A stretch of 64,000 nt of DNA from Clostridiales bacterium (GTDB taxonomy: Bacteria; Bacillota; Clostridia; Oscillospirales; Ruminococcaceae), in NCBI GenBank assembly GCA_019423685.1, contig JAHZAY010000006.1:62001-126000 (forward strand). Direction: 5' to 3'. Within the stretch, counting starts at the first letter, position 1. Every line of letters begins with the position of its first letter. A program made the position numbers and the translations under genes. The notes beneath the pieces are model-generated. The model searched no databases. It worked only from the letters and a program-made list of their open reading frames with translations, and had not been told where the DNA came from. This document shows positions 53,840 through 63,128 of the stretch, piece by piece.

Positions 53840-53887
53840 AACCCCGCTGGATGCAGGGCAAAACTGTGAGATGGAGGATACGCTTAC

Positions 53888-55222
<1,335 letters not shown>

Positions 55223-55316
55223 TGCACGGATGCCGTGTGCTGTGGGAAAAAATAGAAAGCTTGCTATCGGATTTGCCCGATAGAGTACTTTATAAATGGA
55301 AAGAGGGGATACCGAT

Positions 55317-56225
55317 ATGCCGATGCTCTCGAAGAAACTGTTCCAAAAACCGCGCAACGATCTGGAAAACTATGAGAGGGCGGTCAAAGAGAGCCATCCT
55401 TCGGTGCCGGATGAGCTGTGCATGTCCTGTCCAAAATGTAAACATATTCTGTTTGTCAGCGACCTGAGCGAGCAGTACAGCACCTGTCCAAAGTGCGGAC
55501 ACCTGTTTCGGATGAATGCGCGGCAGCGCATCAGCATGATTGCCGACGACAAAAGCTTTGTGGAGCACGACCGCGACATGCGCTCGGTCAATTCGCTGGA
55601 TTTTCCCGGCTATGACAACAAGCTCAAGCACGCCGCGCTGGACAGCCGCGAACAGGATGCGGTCGTTTGCGGCGAGTGCACCGTGGGCGGATACCCGTGT
55701 TGTCTGTTTGTCATGGAGTCCAACTTTATGATGGGCTCGATGGGTTCGGTCGTGGGGGAGAAGATCACCCGCCTATTTGAGTATGCGACCAGCCAGCATC
55801 TGCCGGTCATCGGATACACCGTTTCCGGTGGCGCGAGGATGCAGGAGGGCATTTTGTCTCTGATGCAGATGGCCAAGACCAGCGGCGCAGTCAAGCGCCA
55901 CAGCGATGCAGGAAACCTCTACATCGCCTTTTTGACCGACCCCACCACCGGCGGCGTGTCGGCAAGCTTTGCCATGGAGGGGGACATCACCCTGGCAGAG
56001 CCGGGAGCGCTGATCTGTTTTGCCGGCCCGCGCGTCATCGAGCAGACCATCCGTCAAAAGCTGCCGGAAGGATTTCAGCGGGCAGAGTTTTTGATGGAGA
56101 AAGGGTTTGTCGACGACATCGTCGAGCGCCCTGCCCAGAAGGAGTACCTGACCAAATTGTTGGCGCTGCATCAGCCGTTTTCCCCAAGACAAAACCGGGA
56201 GGAGGAGCAGGATGGAAGCTTATAA
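55317..56225 (+). CDS. accD: Acetyl-CoA carboxylase carboxyltransferase subunit beta
   Basis: 302 residues from the ATG at 55317, with GAAAGAGGGG upstream. The N-terminal zinc ribbon has CPKCKHILF and CPKCGHLF. Crotonase-fold carboxyltransferase motifs are GSMGSVVGEKI and TTGGVSASFAMEGDI. It pairs with AccA to move CO2 from biotin to acetyl-CoA. It overlaps accA by 14 bases, which fits 1:1 synthesis. Confidence 0.96.
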   Translation: MPMLSKKLFQKPRNDLENYERAVKESHPSVPDELCMSCPKCKHILFVSDLSEQYSTCPKCGHLFRMNARQRISMIADDKSFVEHDRDMRSVNSLDFPGYDNKLKHAALDSREQDAVVCGECTVGGYPCCLFVMESNFMMGSMGSVVGEKITRLFEYATSQHLPVIGYTVSGGARMQEGILSLMQMAKTSGAVKRHSDAGNLYIAFLTDPTTGGVSASFAMEGDITLAEPGALICFAGPRVIEQTIRQKLPEGFQRAEFLMEKGFVDDIVERPAQKEYLTKLLALHQPFSPRQNREEEQDGSL

Positions 56226-57003
56226 GAGAGTGGCGGCGGCACGAGCCAAGGGCCGCCCCACAGGCAGCGATTTCATCGCAAACATCTTCGATGATTTTGT
56301 AGAGATGCACGGTGACCGCCGCTTTGGCGACGACAAAGCGGTTGTAGCGGGCATTGCGTGGCTGCAAGGTATGCCGGTGACGGTCATCGCCATCGACCGC
56401 GGCAAGGACACCAAGGACAAGGTGCGCCGCAATTTTGGCTCTGCGCACCCGGAAGGCTATCGCAAGGCGCTGCGGCAGATGAAGCTGGCCGAAAAATTTC
56501 ACCGCCCGGTTGTCTGCTTTGTCGATACCTCCGGCGCCTACTGTGGCATCGGCGCAGAGGAGCGCGGCCAGGCACAGGCCATTGCGGAAAACCTGATGGA
56601 GATGATGGCGCTGAAGGTGCCGGTCATCTCCATCCTCACCGGAGAGGGCGGCAGCGGAGGCGCCTTGGGACTGGCGGTGGCTGACGAGGTGTGGATGCTG
56701 GAAAATGCGGTCTACTCGGTTATCTCCCCCGAGGGCTGCGCGAGTATTCTGTGGAAGGATGCCTCTAAGACAAAGGAGGCGTCAGAGTGCCTGAAATTGA
56801 CTGCGGAGGAACTTTTGAACCGCAAGGTGGTCGAGCGGTCGATCCGCGAGCCCAAAGACCCCAAAGAGGGATTTGATAAGGTCTACAAACTGCTGCGCCG
56901 CGACCTGTACAGTGCGCTGAGCCAGGGAAAGCGCCTGGCCCCGGAGGAACTGGTGGAGCGGCGCTATCAAAGATTTAGAAGGATGGGGGTAGTGTCGGAA
57001 TGA
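56212..57003 (+). CDS. accA: Acetyl-CoA carboxylase carboxyltransferase subunit alpha
   Basis: 263 residues, as short as the streptococcal AccA. Motifs are GDRRFGDDKAVVAGIAWL, NFGSAHPEGYRKALR, VDTSGAYCGIGAEERGQ and GEGGSGGALGLAV. These contain the oxyanion loops of the carboxyltransferase. The start is inside accD and the stop overlaps degV as ATGA. Confidence 0.97.
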   Translation: MEAYKRVAAARAKGRPTGSDFIANIFDDFVEMHGDRRFGDDKAVVAGIAWLQGMPVTVIAIDRGKDTKDKVRRNFGSAHPEGYRKALRQMKLAEKFHRPVVCFVDTSGAYCGIGAEERGQAQAIAENLMEMMALKVPVISILTGEGGSGGALGLAVADEVWMLENAVYSVISPEGCASILWKDASKTKEASECLKLTAEELLNRKVVERSIREPKDPKEGFDKVYKLLRRDLYSALSQGKRLAPEELVERRYQRFRRMGVVSE

Positions 57004-57827
57004 TCCGCATCGTAACCGACAGCACGGTCAACATCGACAAAGCCCAGGCGGCAAAAATGGGACTCACCGTGTTGCCAATGGGCTACACGGTGGACAACCA
57101 GCGCTATCTGGAGAGCTACACCGACTGCAACGGCCAGTTTGAGCCGCTTTTACAGTCGCGCAATTTTATCACAAACCAGGTCTCGACCGAGAGCTTTGTC
57201 TCAGCCTTTTCCGAGATTGCCCGCCGCGGCGACCAGGTGTTGTGCGTGGTCATCTCCTCCCGGCTCAGCGGTACCTACCGCAACGCCTTTTCGGCGGCCG
57301 GACAGGTCAACCGCTATTTTGGGCGCGAGGTGGCGGTGGTGCTCGACTCCTTCTCCACAGCGGGCGCGATGCTATTGCTGTGTGAGCGGGCGGCGGCCCT
57401 TTCCCGAAAGGTGCAGAGCCTGCACGAACTTTCCGAGCAGATGCAGGCCGAACGGGCAAAGACCGGCGTTGTCTTTTCGCTGGACAGCATGGACGCGCTG
57501 CGCCGCAGCGGAAGAATTGGCATTGTGCGCCAGTCGGTCAGCACCATCCTCAACATTCGCCCGGTATTGCGCTGTCAGGATGGAGCGGTGGTCTCGCTGG
57601 GGACAGCCAGAGGCCACGCAGAGCTGATGCGCAAACTGATGGACTCTGTCAGCCCGAACCCCACCAAAATCATTGTCAACGCCTCTCAGCAGGCACAGCA
57701 GCAGCGTGTGCAGGATGAGCTGCGCGCACGATTCCCGAAGGCATCAATTCGCAGCTGTGGGATTGGCCCGATTCTAAGCCACCATCTTGGACGTGGAGCA
57801 ATCGGCATTTCCTGGATGGAAGAGTAG
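57000..57827 (+). CDS. DegV-family fatty-acid-binding protein (FakB-like)
   Basis: 275 residues. The DegV signature is visible as IRIVTDSTVNID at the start, CVVISSRLSGTYRNAFSAA (the Ser loop that holds the carboxylate) and VLDSFSTAGAMLLLC, with SISCGIGPILSHHLGRGAIGI-type features at the C-terminus (RSCGIGPILSHHLG). FakB proteins bind a fatty acid for phosphorylation by FakA. Its ATG overlaps the accA stop by four bases, so it is part of the fatty-acid operon. Its exact lipid and the kinase partner are not in the window. A terminator follows at 57841. Confidence 0.92.
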   Translation: MIRIVTDSTVNIDKAQAAKMGLTVLPMGYTVDNQRYLESYTDCNGQFEPLLQSRNFITNQVSTESFVSAFSEIARRGDQVLCVVISSRLSGTYRNAFSAAGQVNRYFGREVAVVLDSFSTAGAMLLLCERAAALSRKVQSLHELSEQMQAERAKTGVVFSLDSMDALRRSGRIGIVRQSVSTILNIRPVLRCQDGAVVSLGTARGHAELMRKLMDSVSPNPTKIIVNASQQAQQQRVQDELRARFPKASIRSCGIGPILSHHLGRGAIGISWMEE

Positions 57828-57840
57828 TGACATACATTAA

Positions 57841-57876
57841 AAAGAGCACCCGGCAGATCGCCGAGTGCTCTTTTTT
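57841..57876 (+). terminator. Terminator of the fatty-acid operon
   Basis: GAGCAC / GTGCTC with inner CGGC/GCCG pairing and a run of six T. Confidence 0.9.
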
Positions 57877-57914
57877 GGTACAAAATATGTCGTTGGGTTG
57901 GGGGGCCGGAGCGG

Positions 57915-58175
57915 CTATTTGTTGTGTCGGTCCAACCAGATGCTTGCGATTGCCAGGGCCTCATACAGGCCGTCCCGCTCTGCGCGGTTGAGCATGCGGT
58001 CTTTCAGCGGCAAGCTCTCATCGGTTGCAATCAGCTGTACGGCAACTTTGGTGGCAGTCTCCACTCCATGTGCCGGTGTGTGGCTTTTGATTTGCAGGTG
58101 TGCAATGCATTTGTCTCCCATGCTTCCATAGTACAGTGTGTCTCCGCTGCGCACCAGCGGTCTGCCTTTATACAT
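57915..58175 (-). CDS. Small conserved protein downstream of ireB
   Basis: 86 residues from the ATG at 58175 (MYKGRPLVRSGDTLYYGSMG), with AGGA 9 bases upstream. The frame is open a further 40 codons upstream without a better start. Soluble; contains DKCIAHLQIKSHT and ERDGLYEALAIASIWLDR at the C-terminus. I do not know its family or function. It is the second gene after ireB on the minus strand, where ruvX is found in many Firmicutes, but it does not resemble RuvX. Confidence 0.65.
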   Translation of the reverse strand: MYKGRPLVRSGDTLYYGSMGDKCIAHLQIKSHTPAHGVETATKVAVQLIATDESLPLKDRMLNRAERDGLYEALAIASIWLDRHNK

Positions 58176-58298
58176 CAAAAATTCCTGTTGTGCCAATGCA
58201 AAAAACTCCCTTCTATCGTGGATTTCTGAGGTCGGAAAAAAGCGGACAGCCGATTTGCGGCTGTCCATGCCCCTCTTTGCAGCAGGAAGCTGCAACCC

Positions 58299-58544
58299 CT
58301 ATTCGCCAAGATAGGATTTTACCAGGATCTGCAAGAGCTCGTCCCGGTCAATCCGGCGAATCAGGCTGCGCGCGTTGTTGTAGGTGGTGATATAGGTCGG
58401 GTCCTCAGACAGGATATACCCGACAATCTGGTTGATCGGGTTATAGCCCTTCTGCCTCAGCGCGTCGTAGATGACGGTCAGCGTCTGTTTGATTTCCTTT
58501 TCCTTGTCGTCGTGCAGTGAAAAAGAGATCGTTGGTTCGTGCAT
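58299..58544 (-). CDS. ireB: IreB family regulatory phosphoprotein (UPF0297)
   Basis: 81 residues. It contains the family core ALRQKGYNPINQIVGYILSEDPTYITTYNNARSLIRRIDRDELLQILVKSYL, diagnostic of IreB. IreB is a substrate of the Ser/Thr kinase IreK (PrkC type) in enterococci, linked to cephalosporin tolerance and cell-envelope control. The kinase is not in the window. A promoter is visible at 58603-58631. Confidence 0.94.
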   Translation of the reverse strand: MHEPTISFSLHDDKEKEIKQTLTVIYDALRQKGYNPINQIVGYILSEDPTYITTYNNARSLIRRIDRDELLQILVKSYLGE

Positions 58545-58602
58545 AATCTTACCTCCACTCCCCGCGAGGGCGGGATAATCCTATATTTCATGATACGTTA
58601 CA

Positions 58603-58631
58603 ATCATACCGCAAAAACGATAAGTTTTCAA
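58603..58631 (-). promoter_or_regulatory. Promoter of ireB
   Basis: On the minus strand: -35 TTGAAA (58631-58626), a 17-base spacer and -10 TATGAT (58608-58603). Confidence 0.7.
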
Positions 58632-58692
58632 CTAACTGGGAGAAAATTATTAGTTTTTCATATTTTGAGTCTAGGTGCATTGGACAGGTTGC

Positions 58693-59610
58693 TTAAAAAT
58701 TTTCCCCACTTTCCAAGTATGGGCTGTCCTCTTCGGGATAATTCCCGAGGAACTTGAGGTATTCGATGTCCTGTGCCAGATCCCCCAGAGCGCGTTTAAC
58801 CGGCTCATCCTTCATGTTTCCCGCAAAGTCCCAATAAAACAGAAATTCAAATGGGCTGTCCGGGATGGGTCTGGACTCCAGCTTTAGGAGGTTAATTTTC
58901 TGCTCGGCAAACCGAGAAAGGGCGTTGTACAGTGCGCCCGCTTTGTGCTGTACCCGGACGACCAGGCTGATCCTTCCGCAGCCCGGGTCCTCCACCGGAT
59001 TGCGCGCAAGCACCACGAATCGGGTAAAGTTGTCCCGGCGGTTTTGAATCCCCTGCTGCAATATCTGCAAGCCGTACATTTTTGCGCACTGCTCAGAGCC
59101 GATGGCGGCCAGGGTAGGGTCGTGCTGCTGGGAAACAAATTTAGCCGAAGCGGCGGTGTTGGAGTAGGGGATGGGGGAGATGTTGGGATTTTGTTTAAAA
59201 AAGTCGGTGCACTGATGCAGCGCCTGCTCGTGGGAATAGGCGCGGACGATCTGCTCCTTGCTGGCTCCGGGAATGGCCAGCAGCGAGTGCTCGATCTTGA
59301 CCTTGACGCTGCCCACGATGTACAGGTGATATTGCAGCATCAGGTCGTAGTTGTCGGTTACAGAGCCGGCAAGGGTGTTTTCAATCGGGATGATGCCGTA
59401 GCGGCGCTCGCCTGAGCTGACAGCGGCAAAGACATCCTCAAAGGCCGGATAGAATTGGATGTCCGGGTCCGCAAAAACTTGCAGGCACGCCTTGTGCGAG
59501 AAGGCGCCCGCCACCCCCTGGCAGGCCGCAGAGGCCTTTTGCAGCAGGCTGGCGGGGTCCTCTCCCTTGCGGATAATTCGTTCAATCGGCTTTAAGATGG
59601 GTTGGTTCAT
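58693..59610 (-). CDS. pheA: Prephenate dehydratase
   Basis: 305 residues. The dehydratase domain (about 33-215) starts GVAGAFSHKACLQVF and ends with NFTRFVVL, the conserved T-R-F catalytic motif. The ACT domain (about 220-295) has ESRPIPDSPFEFLFYWDF, the phenylalanine-binding ESRP element, so feedback inhibition is expected. About 30 N-terminal residues precede the domain, too short for chorismate mutase. It makes phenylpyruvate. It is the last gene of the aromatic operon; the start overlaps the aroC stop by four bases. Confidence 0.95.
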   Translation of the reverse strand: MNQPILKPIERIIRKGEDPASLLQKASAACQGVAGAFSHKACLQVFADPDIQFYPAFEDVFAAVSSGERRYGIIPIENTLAGSVTDNYDLMLQYHLYIVGSVKVKIEHSLLAIPGASKEQIVRAYSHEQALHQCTDFFKQNPNISPIPYSNTAASAKFVSQQHDPTLAAIGSEQCAKMYGLQILQQGIQNRRDNFTRFVVLARNPVEDPGCGRISLVVRVQHKAGALYNALSRFAEQKINLLKLESRPIPDSPFEFLFYWDFAGNMKDEPVKRALGDLAQDIEYLKFLGNYPEEDSPYLESGENF

Positions 59611-60734
59611 TGGCAGTTCCTCCCTTTGATGAGGTCGGAGCCCAAGAACAGGTCCATCAGCGCAATCGCTGCCGCCGCTTCGATACAGGGCACAGCGCGC
59701 CGGACGATGCAGGGATCGTGGCGGCCGGTGATGGAGAGTTCGACGCTCTCGCCGGTTTTAAAGTTGACCGTCCGCTGTTTTTGCGAGATGGAGGGGGTTG
59801 GCTTGATGACCGTGCGGAATAGCACCGGCATGCCGTCGGTGATGCCGCCCAAAATGCCGCCGTTGTTGTTGGAGGAGGTGGCAACCTTGCCATCCTTCAT
59901 GTAAAATGGGTCGTTTGCCTGGCTCCCATGCAGGCCGGCAAGACCAAATCCGAGGCCAAATTCGATGCCCTTGACCGCAGGAACGCCGAAGAGCAGCGAG
60001 GCAATCCTGCTCTCGACACAGTCGAACATCGGGTCCCCGATGCCGGCGCTCAAACCGGTGACGGCACACTCGATGATGCCGCCCACCGAATCGAGCTGTT
60101 CACGGCTCTTTTCAATCAGGCGCTGCATCTGTTCGCCGGCGTGGTCGTCCATAACGGGGAAAAATTTGTCCTGTACTGCCAGCAGTGTTTCCGGGTTGAT
60201 CGAGACCGGGTCAAAGGGCTGATCGTGGATGGAGCGGATGCAGGCGATATGTGCGCCGACTTCCACACCGAAGGAGCGCAGATACTGCTTGGCGATGCCG
60301 CCCGCAAAGCACAGCGGAGCGGTCATCCGGCCGGAAAAGTGCCCGCCGCCGCGGATGTCGTTGTGCCCGTGATAGCGCACAAATCCCGTATAGTCGGCGT
60401 GGCCGGGTCGGGCTACCGAGCGCAGCTGATCGTAGTCCTTGGACTTGGTGTTGGCGTTTTCGATGTAGGCGCACACCGGTGTTCCGCAGGCGATCAGTTT
60501 GTCCGGATCATTTGGGTCGGGCAGCAGGCCGCTGACAATCTGTGGATAATCCTTTTCGATGCGCGGGGTGTCCAGTTTGCCGCCGCGGGAGCTGCGCCGG
60601 GAAAGGAAATACAGCAGGCGGGGAAAATCCACCGGGGTGCCGGCGGGAATGCCGTCGATCACCACGCCGATGCCTTTGGAATGGCTTTCGCCAAAGATGG
60701 AAATTTTGAGGTTATTCCCCCAGGTCGATGACAT
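59607..60734 (-). CDS. aroC: Chorismate synthase
   Basis: 375 residues from the ATG at 60734, with GGAGGAA 6 bases upstream. Motifs are FGESHSKGIGVVIDG near the start, RPGHADYTGFVRYHGHNDIRGGGHFSGRMTA and the C-terminal RHDPCIVRRAVPCIEAAAAI. It eliminates phosphate from EPSP using reduced FMN. It overlaps aroA by 23 bases. Confidence 0.97.
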   Translation of the reverse strand: MSSTWGNNLKISIFGESHSKGIGVVIDGIPAGTPVDFPRLLYFLSRRSSRGGKLDTPRIEKDYPQIVSGLLPDPNDPDKLIACGTPVCAYIENANTKSKDYDQLRSVARPGHADYTGFVRYHGHNDIRGGGHFSGRMTAPLCFAGGIAKQYLRSFGVEVGAHIACIRSIHDQPFDPVSINPETLLAVQDKFFPVMDDHAGEQMQRLIEKSREQLDSVGGIIECAVTGLSAGIGDPMFDCVESRIASLLFGVPAVKGIEFGLGFGLAGLHGSQANDPFYMKDGKVATSSNNNGGILGGITDGMPVLFRTVIKPTPSISQKQRTVNFKTGESVELSITGRHDPCIVRRAVPCIEAAAAIALMDLFLGSDLIKGRNCQ

Positions 60735-62025
60735 GGACACTTCCTCCTAAACGTTCAAAGTCTTGATAAAAATCGGGATAGGACTTGCTGACACACAGCG
60801 GGTTGCGGATGGTGACCGGGTTCTGACAGCGCAGCGAGGCAACCGCCATCGACATGGCCATGCGGTGATCGTTAAACGAGTCCACCGTGCCCCCTGAAAG
60901 CTGCGGCTTGCCGTGGATGATGAGTCCGTCGTCCAACTCCTGTACATCCGCTCCAAGAGCCTGCAAGCAGTCGTAGATGGCGTGCAGGCGGTCGCTCTCC
61001 TTGATGCGCAGGCGTCCGGCATGGACGATGTGGGTTTCTCCCTTTGCCACCGCAGCTGCAACCGAAAGGATGGGGATGATGTCGGGAATCTGTGCGGCGT
61101 CGATGGTGACGGCGTGCAGGTCGCCGGAAGTTACCTGCACAGCGTCTTTTTCCTCGACGATGTGGGCCCCCATCTGGCGCAGGATGGCGCAGACGGCCTT
61201 GTCTCCCTGCAGCGCCTGGGGGTCCACCCCGGTGACACGCAGCGTATAGGGGGAAGAATCGGATGGCGCAATTGCACCGGCCACAATCCAAAAGGCGGCG
61301 TTGCTCCAATCTCCCTGGGCAAGCAGCTTTCCGGGAGAGCGATAGTGCTGTCTGCCCGGGATGTGCCAGCCGCCCTCAATGGGGTCAATTCGGATGCCAA
61401 AGCGCGAGAGGACGCTCAAGGTCATGTCGACATACCCCTTGGATTGCAGTGGGGAGGTCATCAGGATGCGGCTGTCCTGCGGCAAAAGCGGCAGGGCAAA
61501 CAAAAGCCCGGTGATGTATTGGGAGCTGATGTCGCCGGAGAAGGAAAAGTCGCCGCCGTGCAGCTTGCCCGAAAGTACAAGCGGCAGGGTGTCGCCATTT
61601 TCGGGAAGGGAGAGCTGTACGCCATGGGCGGAAAGCTCGGAAAGCAGCGGCTCCATTGGGCGCTGGGCGAGGCGTCCGTGACCGATAAAGGTGGCGGGCT
61701 GCCCGAGGGCGGCGAACACCGGCACCAGAAAGCGCAGCGTCGAGCCGGACTCGGAACAGTCGCACAGCACAGGCTGTGCGCTGATCTGTGGGTTGGGGAG
61801 GATGTGGATGCAGTCCTTACCAAATTTGATCTGCCCGCCGAGCGTCTCCAGGACCCGTGCGGTGGCGCGGATATCCTCCGACAGGGTGCAGCGCTGCACC
61901 AAGGTTTGCTCCTGGCACAGGGAGGCGGCGAGGATCAGCCGGTGCAGGTCCGATTTGGAGATGGGGGCGGCGATGCAGGCGTTGCCGGTGTGGGAGAGCG
62001 GCCCGTGGACCTGATAGCCTAGCAT
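60712..62025 (-). CDS. aroA: 3-phosphoshikimate 1-carboxyvinyltransferase (EPSP synthase)
   Basis: 437 residues with SKSDLHRLILAASL (S3P-binding Lys-Ser-Asp) near the start, SGSTLRFLVPV (near 90), SSQYITGLLFALPL and the C-terminal IKESDRLHAI and FNDHRMAMSMAVA. It adds enolpyruvate to shikimate-3-phosphate. The glyphosate-binding loop differs from the plant type (SGSTLRF rather than GNAGTAMRP), suggesting a class II-like enzyme, though this is inference. It overlaps aroB by 7 bases. Confidence 0.96.
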   Translation of the reverse strand: MLGYQVHGPLSHTGNACIAAPISKSDLHRLILAASLCQEQTLVQRCTLSEDIRATARVLETLGGQIKFGKDCIHILPNPQISAQPVLCDCSESGSTLRFLVPVFAALGQPATFIGHGRLAQRPMEPLLSELSAHGVQLSLPENGDTLPLVLSGKLHGGDFSFSGDISSQYITGLLFALPLLPQDSRILMTSPLQSKGYVDMTLSVLSRFGIRIDPIEGGWHIPGRQHYRSPGKLLAQGDWSNAAFWIVAGAIAPSDSSPYTLRVTGVDPQALQGDKAVCAILRQMGAHIVEEKDAVQVTSGDLHAVTIDAAQIPDIIPILSVAAAVAKGETHIVHAGRLRIKESDRLHAIYDCLQALGADVQELDDGLIIHGKPQLSGGTVDSFNDHRMAMSMAVASLRCQNPVTIRNPLCVSKSYPDFYQDFERLGGSVHVIDLGE

Positions 62026-63083
62026 GGCAGCTCCTCCTTCAAAAGCGCCGCAAAGGCGTCGGTATCCATCGGGACGATCTCAGCCTTTCCGGGATGGGAC
62101 ACCAGAATCAGCCGGATCTTGTTGCCCGCGCGCTTTTTGTCGTGCAGGCAGGCCTGTGAAAGCTCCGGCACCTCTCCGCCGTAGACGGTGGGCAGGTGGT
62201 AGCGCGCAAGCACGGCGCACAGGCGATGCAGCAGGGCGCTGTCACAGTAGCCCAGTTTCATGCCCAGGCGGGTGATGAGCACCATCCCCATCGCGACGCC
62301 GTGTCCGTGGGTGACGGCGTGTTCGGTCACCTTCTCGATGGCGTGGCCCAGAGTGTGGCCGTAGTTGAGGATCATGCGGATGCCGGTGTCGTGTTCATCC
62401 TGTTCGACAACCTGCCGCTTGATGTCCACGCAGTAGGCGACGATTTCCTCGATCTTTTCCTGGATGTCGCAGGTCTCCAGAAGCTTCAAAAAGTCCTCGC
62501 TCCAGATCATGGCGTATTTAATCATCTCGGCGCACCCGTCGGCAAAGGTGTCGTCCGGCAGGGTGTGGAAGGAATCGGTGTCGCAGATGACCAGAGAGGG
62601 CTGGTGGAAGGCACCGATGAGATTTTTGCCCGCCGGGATGTTGACGGCAGTCTTGCCGCCCACCGAGGAGTCGATGGCGGCCAGAAAGGTGGTGGGAATC
62701 TGCACAAAGGGGATGCCGCGCAGATAGGTAGCGGCAGCATATCCGGCGAGGTCCCCGACCACGCCGCCGCCAAGAGCGACGATGAAGTCGGAGCGGGTGA
62801 TATTATTGTCCACTAAAAAATCATATACTTGCAGCAGGACTTCGTGGGATTTGGAATCCTCCCCGTGGGGAAAGTCCATCGAGCAGACCCGAAAGCCCGC
62901 CGCTTTCAGCGACGAAACGACTTGACCGAGGTAGAGGGATGCCACCGTATCGTCGGTGATGATGGCGGCGGTGCTCTTGTTTGGGTCAAAGACCTGGGCG
63001 GTCAGCTCGCCGGTGCGGGACAAAAGCCCCTTTTCGATCTGTACCTGATAGGGGGCGCTGGTGTGGATGGTGACAGTCTGCAA
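62019..63083 (-). CDS. aroB: 3-dehydroquinate synthase
   Basis: 354 residues. The NAD loop GGGVVGDLAGYAAATYLRGI (about 105-124) and the metal-site residues in DSSVGGKTAVNIPAGKNLIGAFHQP (about 138) and LNYGHTLGHAIE (about 245) are intact. It converts DAHP to 3-dehydroquinate. It is the second gene of the operon, 45 bases after the DAHP synthase gene. The overlap with aroA shows tight coupling. Confidence 0.97.
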   Translation of the reverse strand: MQTVTIHTSAPYQVQIEKGLLSRTGELTAQVFDPNKSTAAIITDDTVASLYLGQVVSSLKAAGFRVCSMDFPHGEDSKSHEVLLQVYDFLVDNNITRSDFIVALGGGVVGDLAGYAAATYLRGIPFVQIPTTFLAAIDSSVGGKTAVNIPAGKNLIGAFHQPSLVICDTDSFHTLPDDTFADGCAEMIKYAMIWSEDFLKLLETCDIQEKIEEIVAYCVDIKRQVVEQDEHDTGIRMILNYGHTLGHAIEKVTEHAVTHGHGVAMGMVLITRLGMKLGYCDSALLHRLCAVLARYHLPTVYGGEVPELSQACLHDKKRAGNKIRLILVSHPGKAEIVPMDTDAFAALLKEELPC

Positions 63084-63128
63084 TGAAAACAGCTCCTTTC
63101 TGACCGGTGCGTTTAAAAACGGGGATGG

